Below, one piece after another: positions 52,337-61,158 of a stretch of 64,000 bases of DNA; within the stretch, counting starts at the first letter, position 1, and every line of letters starts with the position of its first letter. The notes beneath the pieces are model-generated. The model was not told the DNA's origin and searched no databases. It saw only the letters and a list, made by a program, of their open reading frames with translations. Source of the stretch: Syntrophorhabdus sp. (GTDB taxonomy: Bacteria; Desulfobacterota; Syntrophorhabdia; Syntrophorhabdales; Syntrophorhabdaceae). The DNA lies in contig JAAYAK010000072.1 in assembly GCA_012719415.1 (NCBI GenBank), positions 62,001 through 126,000 of the forward strand. Direction: 5' to 3'. A program made the position numbers and the translations under genes.

Positions 52337-53827
52337 TCATCTCCTCCTGTTGCGCATGGGTATCCGGACCTTTATCGTCGTTCCCCTGCGCTGCCTGCCG
52401 CTGATAGTCACGCTGCCTCCCCACAGGTTGACCCGTTCCCGGATGCCGATGATCCCGAACGATTTTGGATTCTCTATTTCCGCCCGGGTGATGCCCCTTC
52501 CGTTGTCGGTCACTTCGAGGCAAAGGCTGCCGCCTTTTTGGAACAGGCGGACACGAACATGTGTCGCTCCGGAATGACGGGCGACGTTCGTCAGCGTCGC
52601 CTGGAATATGCGAAAGAGGGCGGTGGCCTGGTCTTTGTCGACGGAACCGTCCTCACAGTCGAAACGGGCGTCGCACTGGACGCCTGTCCTTCCCTGAAAT
52701 TCCCCGACCTGCCACTCCATTGCGGCGGCAAGACCGAGGTCATCGAGGAGTATGGGTCGAAGCTCCGTGGAGATGCGGTGGACACTGTCTATTGTCCTGT
52801 CGACGAGATTGCGCATCCGCTGCACCTTGCCGGCGAGCGCCAGGTCTCCCGGCGGGATCGAAGAACTGAGCCATGCAAGGTCCATCTGGAGGGCCGTGAG
52901 CGATTGTCCCAGTTCGTCGTGTATCTCCCTGGCTATGCGCGTGCTTTCCTTCTCTCGCACGGATTGAAGGTAGATCGACAGCTCCCGGAGCTGTTCCCGG
53001 GAATTTGCCAGTTCCTGCTCGGCCAGCCTCTGCTCCGTGATGTCTTCGTAGGTGATGACTATCCTGCGCTGTTTCAGCGCGTCCCCGATCCGGGCGGACC
53101 TCATGCGGCAGAGGATGTCCCTGCCGTCCTTGCGCCGGCAATTGAACTCGGCGACGAAGGTGCGCTGATGTTCCAGGGTGCTGTAGAAGTCGCGGCCGAT
53201 CTCCTCCGCCTCTTTCTCGTTCCGGTAGAAGAGAGTCACGCTCTTGCCGATGAGTTCCTCCGGTCGCCAGCCGAAGACCTCTTCGACTGCCGTGTTGGCG
53301 AAGTTGATCCGCCTGTCCTCGAGGCCGACAACGGCCTGCGGGATGGCATCGAGGATGGACGACTTGAGGGCGTCCAGTTCCTGGAGGCTTTCCTTTGCCA
53401 CCTTGTGTTCCGTGATGTCCATCGAATTGCCCAGAACGGCTTTCTGGCCTTTGAAAATGATGGGTGTAACCGTTTCCATGACCCATCTTACCTGTCCCTG
53501 CTTTGTCATGAGCCGGTATTCAAAGGGAGTAAGGCGGCGGCCTTTCAGCATGTCGACGGCTTCCTTGACGGCTGCCACCCTGTCATCGGGATGGACAACG
53601 CTGAGGGGGTCCATTTCCAGGAGTTCCGCCTCGGTGTAGCCGGTGTACTCCTGGATATGGAGATTGACGAACTGGAACCTTTTGTTGACGGCAATATAGA
53701 CACCTACCTGCAGGTTGTTGGCGAGTGTCTTGTAGAGTTCCGTCTCGGCGGAGGCCGACATGTTCAGCCGTTCGCGCTCGAGGCCTCTTCCTGATTTCAG
53801 CACCGTCTGTGCCAGTTTCCTCTTCAT
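52337..53827 (-). CDS. PAS-domain sensor histidine kinase, NarX/DegS-like (HisKA_3)
   Basis: This 496-residue kinase is soluble, with two PAS domains (about residues 30-150 and 155-275) and a coiled-coil linker. The HisKA_3 phosphoacceptor region ARIAREIHDELGQSL holds the His near residue 313. The C-terminal ATPase domain has ATLTNVARHSGA as N box and VTDNGRGI as G1 box near residue 455. No membrane segment is present, so it senses an internal signal. It is the partner of the following response regulator gene. A period-7 repeat lies upstream of its start. Confidence 0.92.
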   Translation of the reverse strand: MKRKLAQTVLKSGRGLERERLNMSASAETELYKTLANNLQVGVYIAVNKRFQFVNLHIQEYTGYTEAELLEMDPLSVVHPDDRVAAVKEAVDMLKGRRLTPFEYRLMTKQGQVRWVMETVTPIIFKGQKAVLGNSMDITEHKVAKESLQELDALKSSILDAIPQAVVGLEDRRINFANTAVEEVFGWRPEELIGKSVTLFYRNEKEAEEIGRDFYSTLEHQRTFVAEFNCRRKDGRDILCRMRSARIGDALKQRRIVITYEDITEQRLAEQELANSREQLRELSIYLQSVREKESTRIAREIHDELGQSLTALQMDLAWLSSSIPPGDLALAGKVQRMRNLVDRTIDSVHRISTELRPILLDDLGLAAAMEWQVGEFQGRTGVQCDARFDCEDGSVDKDQATALFRIFQATLTNVARHSGATHVRVRLFQKGGSLCLEVTDNGRGITRAEIENPKSFGIIGIRERVNLWGGSVTISGRQRRGTTIKVRIPMRNRRR

Positions 53828-54170
53828 AGCCGCACCTTGCCGCGTCAGTGTTCCAGGGTCAGAGTTCCAGGTCCCAGGCTCCGCATTCCGGGATCAGCAA
53901 CGTCTGGCGTCGAACAATGAACGTGGAACTGTCCTGCCGTTGAGCCACCTTTGTTGTGGGATTGATAAAGGTGAGGGTCTGTCTCAACACAAGCCGATGA
54001 GAGATCCAATTTGGCCGGACGTTCATGTTCGCTCCGGCATCATGTTCAATATTACAATTCCCCGCCGCCGATGTCAATCTTTTGCCGTGATGTTAGGATG
54101 TTATTGACAGAAAACTGACTGACTGATACCATCAGGGGTAACAGAATATACGCAGCAAAAGGGGGATGAC
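53828..54170. other. Divergent intergenic region between the kinase and nitroreductase genes
   Basis: A period-7 array (GTTCCAG, GGTCAGA, GTTCCAG, GTCCCAG, GCTCCGC, ATTCCGG) occupies 53850-53891 close to the kinase start. The rest has no convincing open frame. A promoter for the nitroreductase gene lies at 54104-54132. Confidence 0.6.
54104..54132 (+). promoter_or_regulatory. Promoter of the nitroreductase gene
   Basis: TTGACA at 54104-54109 and TACCAT at 54127-54132 are 17 bases apart. GGGGG at 54161-54165 precedes the ATG at 54171. An ACTGACTGACTG run fills the spacer. Confidence 0.5.
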
Positions 54171-54743
54171 ATGGATCTGTTCGCGGCTATGCGCGGAAGG
54201 AGAAGCTGCAGGGATTACCTGCCGGACCCGGTAGGAGACGATGTGGTCGAAAAGGTCCTGGAGGCCGCAACGTGGGCGCCATCACCGCTCAACATGCAGC
54301 CCTGGGAATTCTTCGTCGTCACCGATGCGGCGGTGAGAGAGAGGATCTTTGACGAGGCGCAGAGATGCCGGCTGTGGGCGCTGGAGAGGAGCGGCTGGAA
54401 GTGGCTCGATTCATACAGCGTGGATTTCCTGAAGCAGGCGCCCGTCATTGTAGCGGTGGTGGGTGACCCCGGGAAGACGGGCGTGGATATGTTCATGGAA
54501 GAGGGTAGTATGGGATACCAGGCGGCATGCGCCGCCGCGGTCCAGAACATGCACCTTGCCGCGTACTCTCTCGGATTGGGCTCGCTCTGGTTCACCCTGT
54601 TCGACAAGAAGGCCTTACGAGAGATACTGGGGATCGACGGGGCGAAGGTGCCTCTTGCCCTCGTGTGCCTGGGCAAAAGGGCGTCGGATATCCGAGAGGT
54701 CCCGAGAAAGGCCGTGAAGGACAGGACGACGTACCTGCGCTGA
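54171..54743 (+). CDS. Nitroreductase-family FMN-dependent protein
   Basis: This 190-residue protein has the nitroreductase fold with the FMN phosphate-binding start RGRRSCRDYLPDPV at residues 8-21 and the APSPLNMQPWEFFVV loop near residue 37. A later GLGSLWFTLFDKKALREILGI region is typical of the family. Such proteins act as dimers and reduce quinones, nitro compounds or enoyl groups with NAD(P)H. The physiological substrate is unknown. It stands alone and convergent to the DUF6125-like gene. Confidence 0.87.
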   Translation: MDLFAAMRGRRSCRDYLPDPVGDDVVEKVLEAATWAPSPLNMQPWEFFVVTDAAVRERIFDEAQRCRLWALERSGWKWLDSYSVDFLKQAPVIVAVVGDPGKTGVDMFMEEGSMGYQAACAAAVQNMHLAAYSLGLGSLWFTLFDKKALREILGIDGAKVPLALVCLGKRASDIREVPRKAVKDRTTYLR

Positions 54744-54812
54744 GGCGTCCGGTTCACCGGGGTCGGGAGAAGACGCTGTCTGCGGGCCACGACGGGAGCG
54801 GACCTCCCGCTG

Positions 54813-55355
54813 TCATCCTGCCATTTCCGGTCCCGTGAACTCCCACTGGCACCAGCTGCCCGGGGGGTGAGGACCTGGAGGACAGTATCTGCAGGATACC
54901 TTTACTCTGGGGTCGATTATCGCGATGACATTCGCGAACCCATGGTCAAAGGTGGGCCGGCAGGCGAAGACCTCCTTGCCCGACCGCAGCCTCGCCTCCT
55001 GGGGAGGGCAGGAAAGAACCGTCAGGAGAGCTCTATCACCGTCCCGTTCGATCCCGTAGGAACACTTCGCCGCCCAGCTCATGAGGTTTATGGTGCTGAG
55101 GACGGCATCGAGTCCTCCGTTCTCCGGGAGGGCAAGGACCTCCTTTATCCGCCGCGCTTCCACCTTCGAGGAGACATCCCACATATGGATATCGATCTCA
55201 AGGGCCTTCTCGGTCCCGTAACGGTCCTCCACCCCGGAGAACCAGAGCCCGTCGCAGGTGTGCCAGTTCCATGAGTACATCTTGATGAGCTCTATCAGCT
55301 TTTGCTTCGGAAATCGTTCCAATTGAGCGTGAACGGGGTTCCGCACATCTTCCAT
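54813..55355 (-). CDS. DUF6125-like protein
   Basis: This 180-residue cytosolic protein resembles the DUF6125 family, known from anaerobes, with the start PKQKLIELIKMYSWNWHTCDGLWF near residues 16-39 (shown here in shortened form by its key residues KMYSWNW and DGLWF) and YGTEKALEIDIHMWD near 45. C-terminal cysteines occur in SCPPQEAR, FACRPT, SCRYCPPG and SWCQWEF, which could bind a metal. The ATG at 55355 is chosen because GGAGG and GAAGG precede it. Function is unknown. Confidence 0.7.
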   Translation of the reverse strand: MEDVRNPVHAQLERFPKQKLIELIKMYSWNWHTCDGLWFSGVEDRYGTEKALEIDIHMWDVSSKVEARRIKEVLALPENGGLDAVLSTINLMSWAAKCSYGIERDGDRALLTVLSCPPQEARLRSGKEVFACRPTFDHGFANVIAIIDPRVKVSCRYCPPGPHPPGSWCQWEFTGPEMAG

Positions 55356-55504
55356 GATGCCTTCGCCTCCTGTATGTATGATGGCTACAGGAACAGTATG
55401 GCACGATGGGGGCGAGAAACAAAACAATTCCCAAAAGAAGCACTGAAAAGTAATATACATATGACATGCTTTCGGGCGATGAATGTCAGCGGGGGGCTTG
55501 AACA

Positions 55505-57175
55505 ATGAAAAACAGGTATCCGATAGCGACACTGCCGTTACTGGCCGTATGTCTCGCGGCGCTGGCCATTCTTCTTTCCGTCAGCGGCATTGCGGTCTCC
55601 GGGGAAAGGGTCTTCAGGAACGTCATCGTACTTGTGGGGGACGGAATGGGTTCTACCCATACAACCCTGGCGAGATGGTACAAGGGCGCCCCTCTCTCGC
55701 TCGACGCGATGTATGTGGGAGGGATGCGGACCTACAGTGCCGACTCCCTGATAACCGGCTCCGCGCCTGCGGCGACGGCCCTGGCGTGCGGTTTCAAGTC
55801 CATGGGGAGATCCGTGGGCATAATGCCATGCGGCGCCGCCATCGTGCCGGGGGTTTTCGATCCCGGAGAGTCCCGGTGCAAGCCGATAGCGTCCGTGCTG
55901 GAGGGGGCGAAATTGAGCGGCAGGTCCGTGGGTCTCGTGGCCACCTCCAACATCCAGCACGCGACTCCCGCCGCCTTCTCCTCGCACTGGCCCGACAGGG
56001 CGGATTACGACGAGATCGCAAAACAACAGGTTCATCAGGACATCGACGTCGTCCTGGGAGGCGGGAGGCGATACCTGCTTCCCGCGGGCAAGGGAGGTAC
56101 GCGAAAGGGTGACGAGGACCTCATCGGCGTCCTCCGGTCAAAGGGCTACCGTCTCGTAGCGAACAGGGAGGAGATGCTGGGAGCCGTATCACCGAAGCTC
56201 TGGGGCCTGTTTGCCGATGACGCGCTGGCGTACGATCTTGACAGAAAGAGCCTGTCGCCGGGCGAACCAGGCCTGTCGGAGATGACGGCCAAGGCGATCG
56301 AGGTCCTGTCGAAGAACCCGAAGGGCTTTTTTCTCTTCGTGGAGGGAAGCAAGATCGACTGGGCCTCGCACGCGAACGACCCTGTTGGGGTGATAAGCGA
56401 TGTCCTTGCCTTCGATGAGGCCGTTGGGATCGCCCTCGATCTTGCGCGCAAGGATGGCGGTACCATGGTGATCGCGTTTTCGGACCATGGAAATGGCGGC
56501 ATGTCGATAGGGAACCGGGTGACGGACAAAACGTACTCCCGGCTCCGGCATGAACAGGTTGTCGGCCCTCTCAGGAAGGCGTCTCTCACCGGTGAAGGTA
56601 TCGAGAAGGTGTTGAAGGGTGACAGGTCGGAGGACAACGTGAAGAGGGTGATATCGGAATATCTCGGGATAGACGACCTGACACCGGAGGAGATGGCGGT
56701 CGTCCGGTCCGCGAAGCCCGGAAGGATGAATGGAGCAACAGGCCCTGTCGTGAGCGCGCGAAGCGGTGTGGGCTGGACGACCCAGGGGCATACGGGCGAA
56801 GACCTCTTCTTCTATTATTATGGTATCGACAGACCTCTGCGGATGACAGAGAACTCTGACATAGCCCATATCACCGCAAAGGCGATGGGATTCGCCCTCG
56901 CCGATGTGGACAGACGCCTTTTCATCCCCGCCGACGAGGCTTTCAATGGAGTCGGAACATCGGTGACCCTGGACCGCAGGGACTCCCGCAACATGGTCCT
57001 CATCGTCGAATCGGCGGGCAAGAGGGCGGAGCTGCCCCTGAGCAAGAACATCATGAAGATAAAGGGAAAGACGGAAACCACCCGCACACTGGAAGGCATC
57101 ACCGTCCTCGCCCCCCAAACGGGCAAAGTCTACATCCCCCGGCAGGCGGTGGACATCTTTAAGAATGTTCAATAG
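55505..57175 (+). CDS. Alkaline phosphatase (PhoA superfamily), exported
   Basis: This 556-residue enzyme hydrolyses phosphate esters outside the cytosol. A signal peptide covers about residues 1-33. Metal motifs are visible: VLVGDGMG near residue 44, FVEGSKIDWASHANDP near 280, AFSDHGNGG near 322 and GVGWTTQGHTGED near 420. The nucleophile region reads ITGSAPAATALACG, so the Asp that usually precedes the Ser is Gly. The last codons GTT CAA TAG form the first unit of a period-8 array, so the repeat encodes the C-terminus. Confidence 0.87.
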   Translation: MKNRYPIATLPLLAVCLAALAILLSVSGIAVSGERVFRNVIVLVGDGMGSTHTTLARWYKGAPLSLDAMYVGGMRTYSADSLITGSAPAATALACGFKSMGRSVGIMPCGAAIVPGVFDPGESRCKPIASVLEGAKLSGRSVGLVATSNIQHATPAAFSSHWPDRADYDEIAKQQVHQDIDVVLGGGRRYLLPAGKGGTRKGDEDLIGVLRSKGYRLVANREEMLGAVSPKLWGLFADDALAYDLDRKSLSPGEPGLSEMTAKAIEVLSKNPKGFFLFVEGSKIDWASHANDPVGVISDVLAFDEAVGIALDLARKDGGTMVIAFSDHGNGGMSIGNRVTDKTYSRLRHEQVVGPLRKASLTGEGIEKVLKGDRSEDNVKRVISEYLGIDDLTPEEMAVVRSAKPGRMNGATGPVVSARSGVGWTTQGHTGEDLFFYYYGIDRPLRMTENSDIAHITAKAMGFALADVDRRLFIPADEAFNGVGTSVTLDRRDSRNMVLIVESAGKRAELPLSKNIMKIKGKTETTRTLEGITVLAPQTGKVYIPRQAVDIFKNVQ

Positions 57176-57319
57176 TTCAAGAGTTCAAAAGTTCAAGAGT
57201 AAAAGACAAAAAGGGCACCGGCGCCTTCGGCAGGTGTACGAATTCCCTTGGCAGCCGACCCCCTTCGCGGTCTTTCCCTTGAACCCTTGAACCCTTGAAC
57301 CCTTGAACCCTTGAACTGT
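57167..57319. repeat. Inverted pair of period-8 arrays between phoA-like and iclR genes
   Basis: The left arm has four units at 57167-57198 (GTTCAATA, GTTCAAGA, GTTCAAAA, GTTCAAGA) and starts within the coding sequence of the phosphatase. The right arm has five identical CCCTTGAA units at 57276-57315, ending six bases before the iclR stop at 57322. The middle is unrelated GC-rich sequence. The arms are complementary. Confidence 0.85.
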
Positions 57320-57321
57320 TT

Positions 57322-58071
57322 TTACTGTGAGAGTCTTTCGGATATCTTACGGGCGGTGCCGACGAGGCGCTGTGCCATTTCCGGCAGTTTGTCGGTGGGC
57401 ATGGAACCGGTGAAACCGAGGATGCAGATGGCCCCAACGGGGTAATCGTTGGCGTAGACGAGGGTGGCTATCGCCCTGACGCCCATGAGATACTCTTCGA
57501 GATCGAGGCTGTAATGACGTTTCCGTGTCACCCGTATCTCATCGATGAAGCGGTCGAGGTCGGTGATGCTGTTCGGAGTATACCTGGGCAGGCCCTTTTC
57601 CTTGAGAAAATCGCGGATATCCGCATCTTCCATGGGGGCGAGAAAGGCCTTGCAGAAGACGGATGCCGTGATGGGGAGCCGTGTTCCGACGGGGGACGAT
57701 ATCTTGAGCTTCTTCCGTGTCTCTATCGTATCGATGACCTTGACGACGCTATCCTCCCGGACACAAAGGAAGACCGTCTCGTCGACGTCCTCGACAAGCT
57801 TTTCGAGGAAGGGACGCGCGACGGAGCTGAGCTCCCCGCCCTGAAGCACCCTCTTCGCGATCTTGAAGAGTTCCTCGCCTATCGTGTAGCGCTTCGTGGA
57901 CTTGCTCTTCACGATGAGGTTCTCTTCCTGCAGGGCTTTGAGTATGCCAAAGACCGTGCTTTTGCTCAATGCAAGAGTTCGTGCGATCTCCGTTACACCC
58001 AGGGGCCGCTTGCTGTCTACGATGAGTGAAAGGACCTCAAAGGTTTTCTTTATGACGGGCGCGCTGTACAT
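57322..58071 (-). CDS. IclR-family transcriptional regulator
   Basis: This 249-residue regulator has an N-terminal winged helix-turn-helix (LGVTEIARTLALSKSTVFGILKA, here cited by its key residues VTEIARTLALSKSTV, at about residues 20-45) and a C-terminal IclR effector-binding domain with GTRLPITASVFCKAFLA near 128 and AICILGFTGSMP near 220. It is divergent from the RACo-CODH operon. A TTGACA/TATAGT promoter for this gene and a TTCAC-GTGAA palindrome over its likely start point suggest autoregulation. A role in controlling the acetyl-CoA pathway is inference from position. Confidence 0.9.
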   Translation of the reverse strand: MYSAPVIKKTFEVLSLIVDSKRPLGVTEIARTLALSKSTVFGILKALQEENLIVKSKSTKRYTIGEELFKIAKRVLQGGELSSVARPFLEKLVEDVDETVFLCVREDSVVKVIDTIETRKKLKISSPVGTRLPITASVFCKAFLAPMEDADIRDFLKEKGLPRYTPNSITDLDRFIDEIRVTRKRHYSLDLEEYLMGVRAIATLVYANDYPVGAICILGFTGSMPTDKLPEMAQRLVGTARKISERLSQ

Positions 58072-58073
58072 AA

Positions 58074-58117
58074 TTCACGATGGTGAACACTATATAGTAT
58101 CAGAGTTCTTTTGTCAA
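58074..58117 (-). promoter_or_regulatory. iclR promoter with palindromic operator candidate
   Basis: On the minus strand TTGACA lies at 58117-58112 and TATAGT at 58094-58089 with a 17-base spacer. The inverted repeat TTCAC-GATG-GTGAA at 58074-58087 covers the expected transcription start. A further GTGAAC half-site lies near 58185, on the side of the divergent operon. Confidence 0.6.
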
Positions 58118-58269
58118 CGTTAATCTGTTGATAATACAGCTTTAAAAAGGGTGACACCAGATAGCCACGTCTACATTTATGATAGTGAACGCGCTACTCC
58201 GGTAGGCGGCACCAGGAACGGCGGCACCGGAAATTTAGGGTATGTTCAAAGGTGGGAGAATTTGGTACA

Positions 58270-60240
58270 ATGATGTGTCTGAAAACTATGCCGCCAGAAT
58301 ACAGAATAAGATTTCTGCCGATGGAGCGCACCATCCCGGCAGAAGAAGGAGAGGACTTACTCGAGATCGCCATGAAGGCGGGGGTGCATATCAATGCGTC
58401 CTGCGGAGGAAGGGGAGTCTGCGGAAAGTGCAGGGTACGGATGACAGAGGGCACCCTCAACTCATCCACCCATCCTTCCATCAGTGAGGAGGACTACGCC
58501 GCGGGGATGCGTCTTGCCTGCGTTTCCACCGTCAGCAGCGATGCCGTGATCGAGATCCCGCTGGAATCGCAGGTGGACAGAAGCGTCCTGAGAAGATCGA
58601 CCGTGATGAGCGACGTGGACGCGGGAGGGATCGACGAGGTGCTCCTCGGCGAATACGGCCGGGAGCCGCTGGTGGAAAGGTTCAATCTCGATATCCATCG
58701 TCCCGACGCGCAGGACAATGTTTCAGACGCGGCGAGGATAGCACGGGCATTGGCGTCAGAGCCGGGATGCGGGGAATCCGTCATGCTGCCCTTGAGGGTG
58801 ATGCGGGGCCTCGGTGCAAGGCTCAGGGACGCGGGCTGGAGTGTCACCGTCGATGTGGTCATGAGCGGCCGGAAAGAGATCACATCCATCACGAAGGTTG
58901 ATGCCGGGGCGTCCCATTGCGCCATTGCCGTCGACATCGGGACGACCACCGTTGCCGCCCAGCTCCTCTCCTGTGACCGGGAGGACGGGGAGGGCATCAT
59001 CCTCGCGTCCTCTTCGGACTACAACAGGCAGATCAGTTTCGGAGAGGACGTCATCAGCAGGATCATGTACGCGGGAAAACTGAGCGGGCTCAAGAAGCTT
59101 CAGGAGGTCGTCGTTTCCACGGTGAACCTCCTCATCGGTGAGCTCCTGGAAGAGACGGGTGTTGACAGGGCGGACATAAGCCACGTCGTCGTGGCCGGGA
59201 ACACGACGATGATGCACCTTTTTTACGGGATAGAGCCGAAATACATCATGCTTGCCCCCTACACCCCGCTTGCGACGGCCTTCCCACCGATCGACTGCGG
59301 GGAGGCCGGTCTCGAGACCGCGCCCCATACGCGTCTGTTTGCCATTCCGGGTGTTTCATCCTACGTGGGGGGAGACATCGTGTCCGGGGTGGCGCTTTCG
59401 GGCATGACGGAAAGGGACGGCGTATCACTTTTCATGGATATCGGGACCAATGGCGAGCTAGTGCTCGGGAACGGGCAATGGCTCCTGTGCGCGTCCTGTT
59501 CCGCCGGTCCTGCTTTTGAGGGCGGAGGCATCGAGTTCGGCACGCGGGCGGCCCCGGGTGCCATCGAAAAGGTGCGCATCAACCCTGCCACCCTGGAGCC
59601 GATGATCCTCACCATAGGCAGGAAAAAGCCGCTCGGCATCTGCGGTTCCGGGCTCATCGACATCGTGGCGGAGCTTCTTCTCGCGGGTGTCATCGACCGC
59701 AACGGGAAGTTTTCGGGCGGGCTAAAGACGAAAAGGGTACGGGACGGCTCGAACGGCCGGGAGTATGTCCTGTGTTTCGCCTCGGAAACGAATATCGAGC
59801 GGGACATCGTCATTACCGAGATAGACCTCGACAACATCATGCGGACGAAGGCGGCGGTGTACGCGGGTTGCTCGGTGCTCCTCGAGAATGGAGGCCTTGC
59901 ATTTGGCGATCTCGATATGGTTATTATTGCGGGAGGCTTCGGTCACTCCATAGACGTCGAAAAGGCGATCGTCATGGGTCTTTTACCCGAACTGCCGGCA
60001 GAGCGTTTCCGGTTCATGGGGAACGCGTCGCTGGGAGGCGCCAGGATAGCGGCGGTCTCCCGAAGGTTTTTCGATAAGGCGGGTGAGGTGGCGCGGTCGA
60101 TGACAAACATCGAGTTGTCGAATAGTACGCAATTCATGGACGAATTCATGGCGGCGATGTTCCTCCCCCACACGGACGGCAGGGCCTTTCCGGAGACGAT
60201 GAAGGCCCTGGAGAAAGAACAGGTCATAGGTCATAGGTAA
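58270..60240 (+). CDS. RACo-type reductive activator of corrinoid protein (ferredoxin-ASKHA, DUF4445)
   Basis: This protein reactivates the corrinoid iron-sulfur protein by ATP-driven reduction of cob(II)amide. An N-terminal 2Fe-2S domain has NASCGGRGVCGKC near residue 40 and LACVSTV near 80. The C-terminal actin-like ATPase region carries AVDIGTTTVAAQLL near 220, AGNTTMMHLFYG near 310, DIGTNGELVLGNG near 390 and IAGGFGHSIDVEKA near 555. Three nearby ATG codons could start it; 58270 is used. It opens the operon with cooC, folD, acsD and CODH. Its last five codons are encoded by a period-7 repeat. Confidence 0.88.
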   Translation: MMCLKTMPPEYRIRFLPMERTIPAEEGEDLLEIAMKAGVHINASCGGRGVCGKCRVRMTEGTLNSSTHPSISEEDYAAGMRLACVSTVSSDAVIEIPLESQVDRSVLRRSTVMSDVDAGGIDEVLLGEYGREPLVERFNLDIHRPDAQDNVSDAARIARALASEPGCGESVMLPLRVMRGLGARLRDAGWSVTVDVVMSGRKEITSITKVDAGASHCAIAVDIGTTTVAAQLLSCDREDGEGIILASSSDYNRQISFGEDVISRIMYAGKLSGLKKLQEVVVSTVNLLIGELLEETGVDRADISHVVVAGNTTMMHLFYGIEPKYIMLAPYTPLATAFPPIDCGEAGLETAPHTRLFAIPGVSSYVGGDIVSGVALSGMTERDGVSLFMDIGTNGELVLGNGQWLLCASCSAGPAFEGGGIEFGTRAAPGAIEKVRINPATLEPMILTIGRKKPLGICGSGLIDIVAELLLAGVIDRNGKFSGGLKTKRVRDGSNGREYVLCFASETNIERDIVITEIDLDNIMRTKAAVYAGCSVLLENGGLAFGDLDMVIIAGGFGHSIDVEKAIVMGLLPELPAERFRFMGNASLGGARIAAVSRRFFDKAGEVARSMTNIELSNSTQFMDEFMAAMFLPHTDGRAFPETMKALEKEQVIGHR

Positions 60241-60354
60241 TAGGTAATAGGTTATGAGAAGAGAGACGAAAATGGATCGTGGATCATGGGTCGCATGTTA
60301 TGGAATAGATGAAAAAAGGTCTTTCCCATTACCCATCACCCATCACCCATCACC
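60222..60354. repeat. Period-7 repeat tract inside the operon, overlapping the RACo stop codon
   Basis: Five units at 60222-60256 (GGTCATA, GGTCATA, GGTAATA, GGTAATA, GGTTATG) contain the RACo stop codon. A middle set at 60273-60307 repeats as TGGATCG, TGGATCA, TGGGTCG, CATGTTA, TGGAATA. A final set at 60325-60354 is CCCATTA followed by three CCCATCA and CC. The first and last sets are partly complementary. The tract ends ten bases before the cooC ribosome binding site. Confidence 0.8.
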
Positions 60355-60374
60355 TGCCTCCGCAGGAGGCCCCT

Positions 60375-61145
60375 GTGCCTAAAGTGATCGCGCTTGCGGG
60401 TAAAGGCGGTGTTGGCAAGACTACCATAGGAGGAATGCTCGTCAGGTATCTCGTCGAAAAGGCGGGGAAGGGACCGGTGCTTGCCGTGGATGCCGATCCC
60501 AACTCGAATCTCAACGAGGTGCTGGGTCTCAGCGTCCACGCCACGATCGGAGAGGCACGGGAGAAGCTTAAGGAGGATGTCCCCACGGGGATGAGCAAGG
60601 ACAACTGGCTGGAGTACAAGGTCCAGGAGGCGGTCATCGAGGCGAAGGGTTTCGATCTTCTCGTCATGGGAAGGCCCGAGGGCCCCGGGTGTTACTGCGC
60701 GGCAAACAGCATGGCGAAGAAGTATATCGACGCACTGAAGGGCAACTACGCCTTCGTGGTGGTCGACAACGAAGCGGGCATGGAGCACATGAGCCGGCTC
60801 GTGACGCAGGACGTAGATATCCTTTACGTGGTATCCGACCCGACGCCGCGGGGGATCCTTACAGTGTCGCGGATCCTGTCGATCATAGGCGAACTCGGTC
60901 TTCATATAAGAAAGACCGTTGTCATAGTCAACCGCGTGAGCGGGAAGGACGGAGGTATGCTGGAGAAGGTCGCCCGGGAAAGAGGTGTCGCGATAGGCGG
61001 CATCGTCAGGGACGATGAGGACCTCGTTCGCGCCGACGCGGAAGGAAAGAGCGTTTTCGAGCTCCCATCCGCGTCGGGCTCGCTTGTGGATGCCTGGGCC
61101 ATCTTCGAGAGGACGATGGGATCTGACGGGGCGGCAAGTCTGTGA
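60375..61145 (+). CDS. cooC: CooC/AcsF-type CODH maturation ATPase
   Basis: This MinD-like ATPase helps to insert nickel into CO dehydrogenase or acetyl-CoA synthase. The deviant Walker A motif is LAGKGGVGKTTIGGML at residues 7-22, with AVDADPNSNLNEVLG near residue 38 as switch region and GCYCAAN near 107 as the Cys-x-Cys nickel-site candidate. GTG at 60375 is chosen because AGGAGG at 60364-60369 precedes it. An upstream ATG at 60309 would add 22 residues encoded by the repeat tract. It lies in the operon between RACo and FolD. Confidence 0.9.
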   Translation: MPKVIALAGKGGVGKTTIGGMLVRYLVEKAGKGPVLAVDADPNSNLNEVLGLSVHATIGEAREKLKEDVPTGMSKDNWLEYKVQEAVIEAKGFDLLVMGRPEGPGCYCAANSMAKKYIDALKGNYAFVVVDNEAGMEHMSRLVTQDVDILYVVSDPTPRGILTVSRILSIIGELGLHIRKTVVIVNRVSGKDGGMLEKVARERGVAIGGIVRDDEDLVRADAEGKSVFELPSASGSLVDAWAIFERTMGSDGAASL

Positions 61146-61158
61146 TTAAGGGGGGTGT

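Noticed and set aside
58118-58269. A cobalamin riboswitch before the RACo gene
   Set aside because: The corrinoid link made it worth checking, but no B12-box-like sequence is visible.
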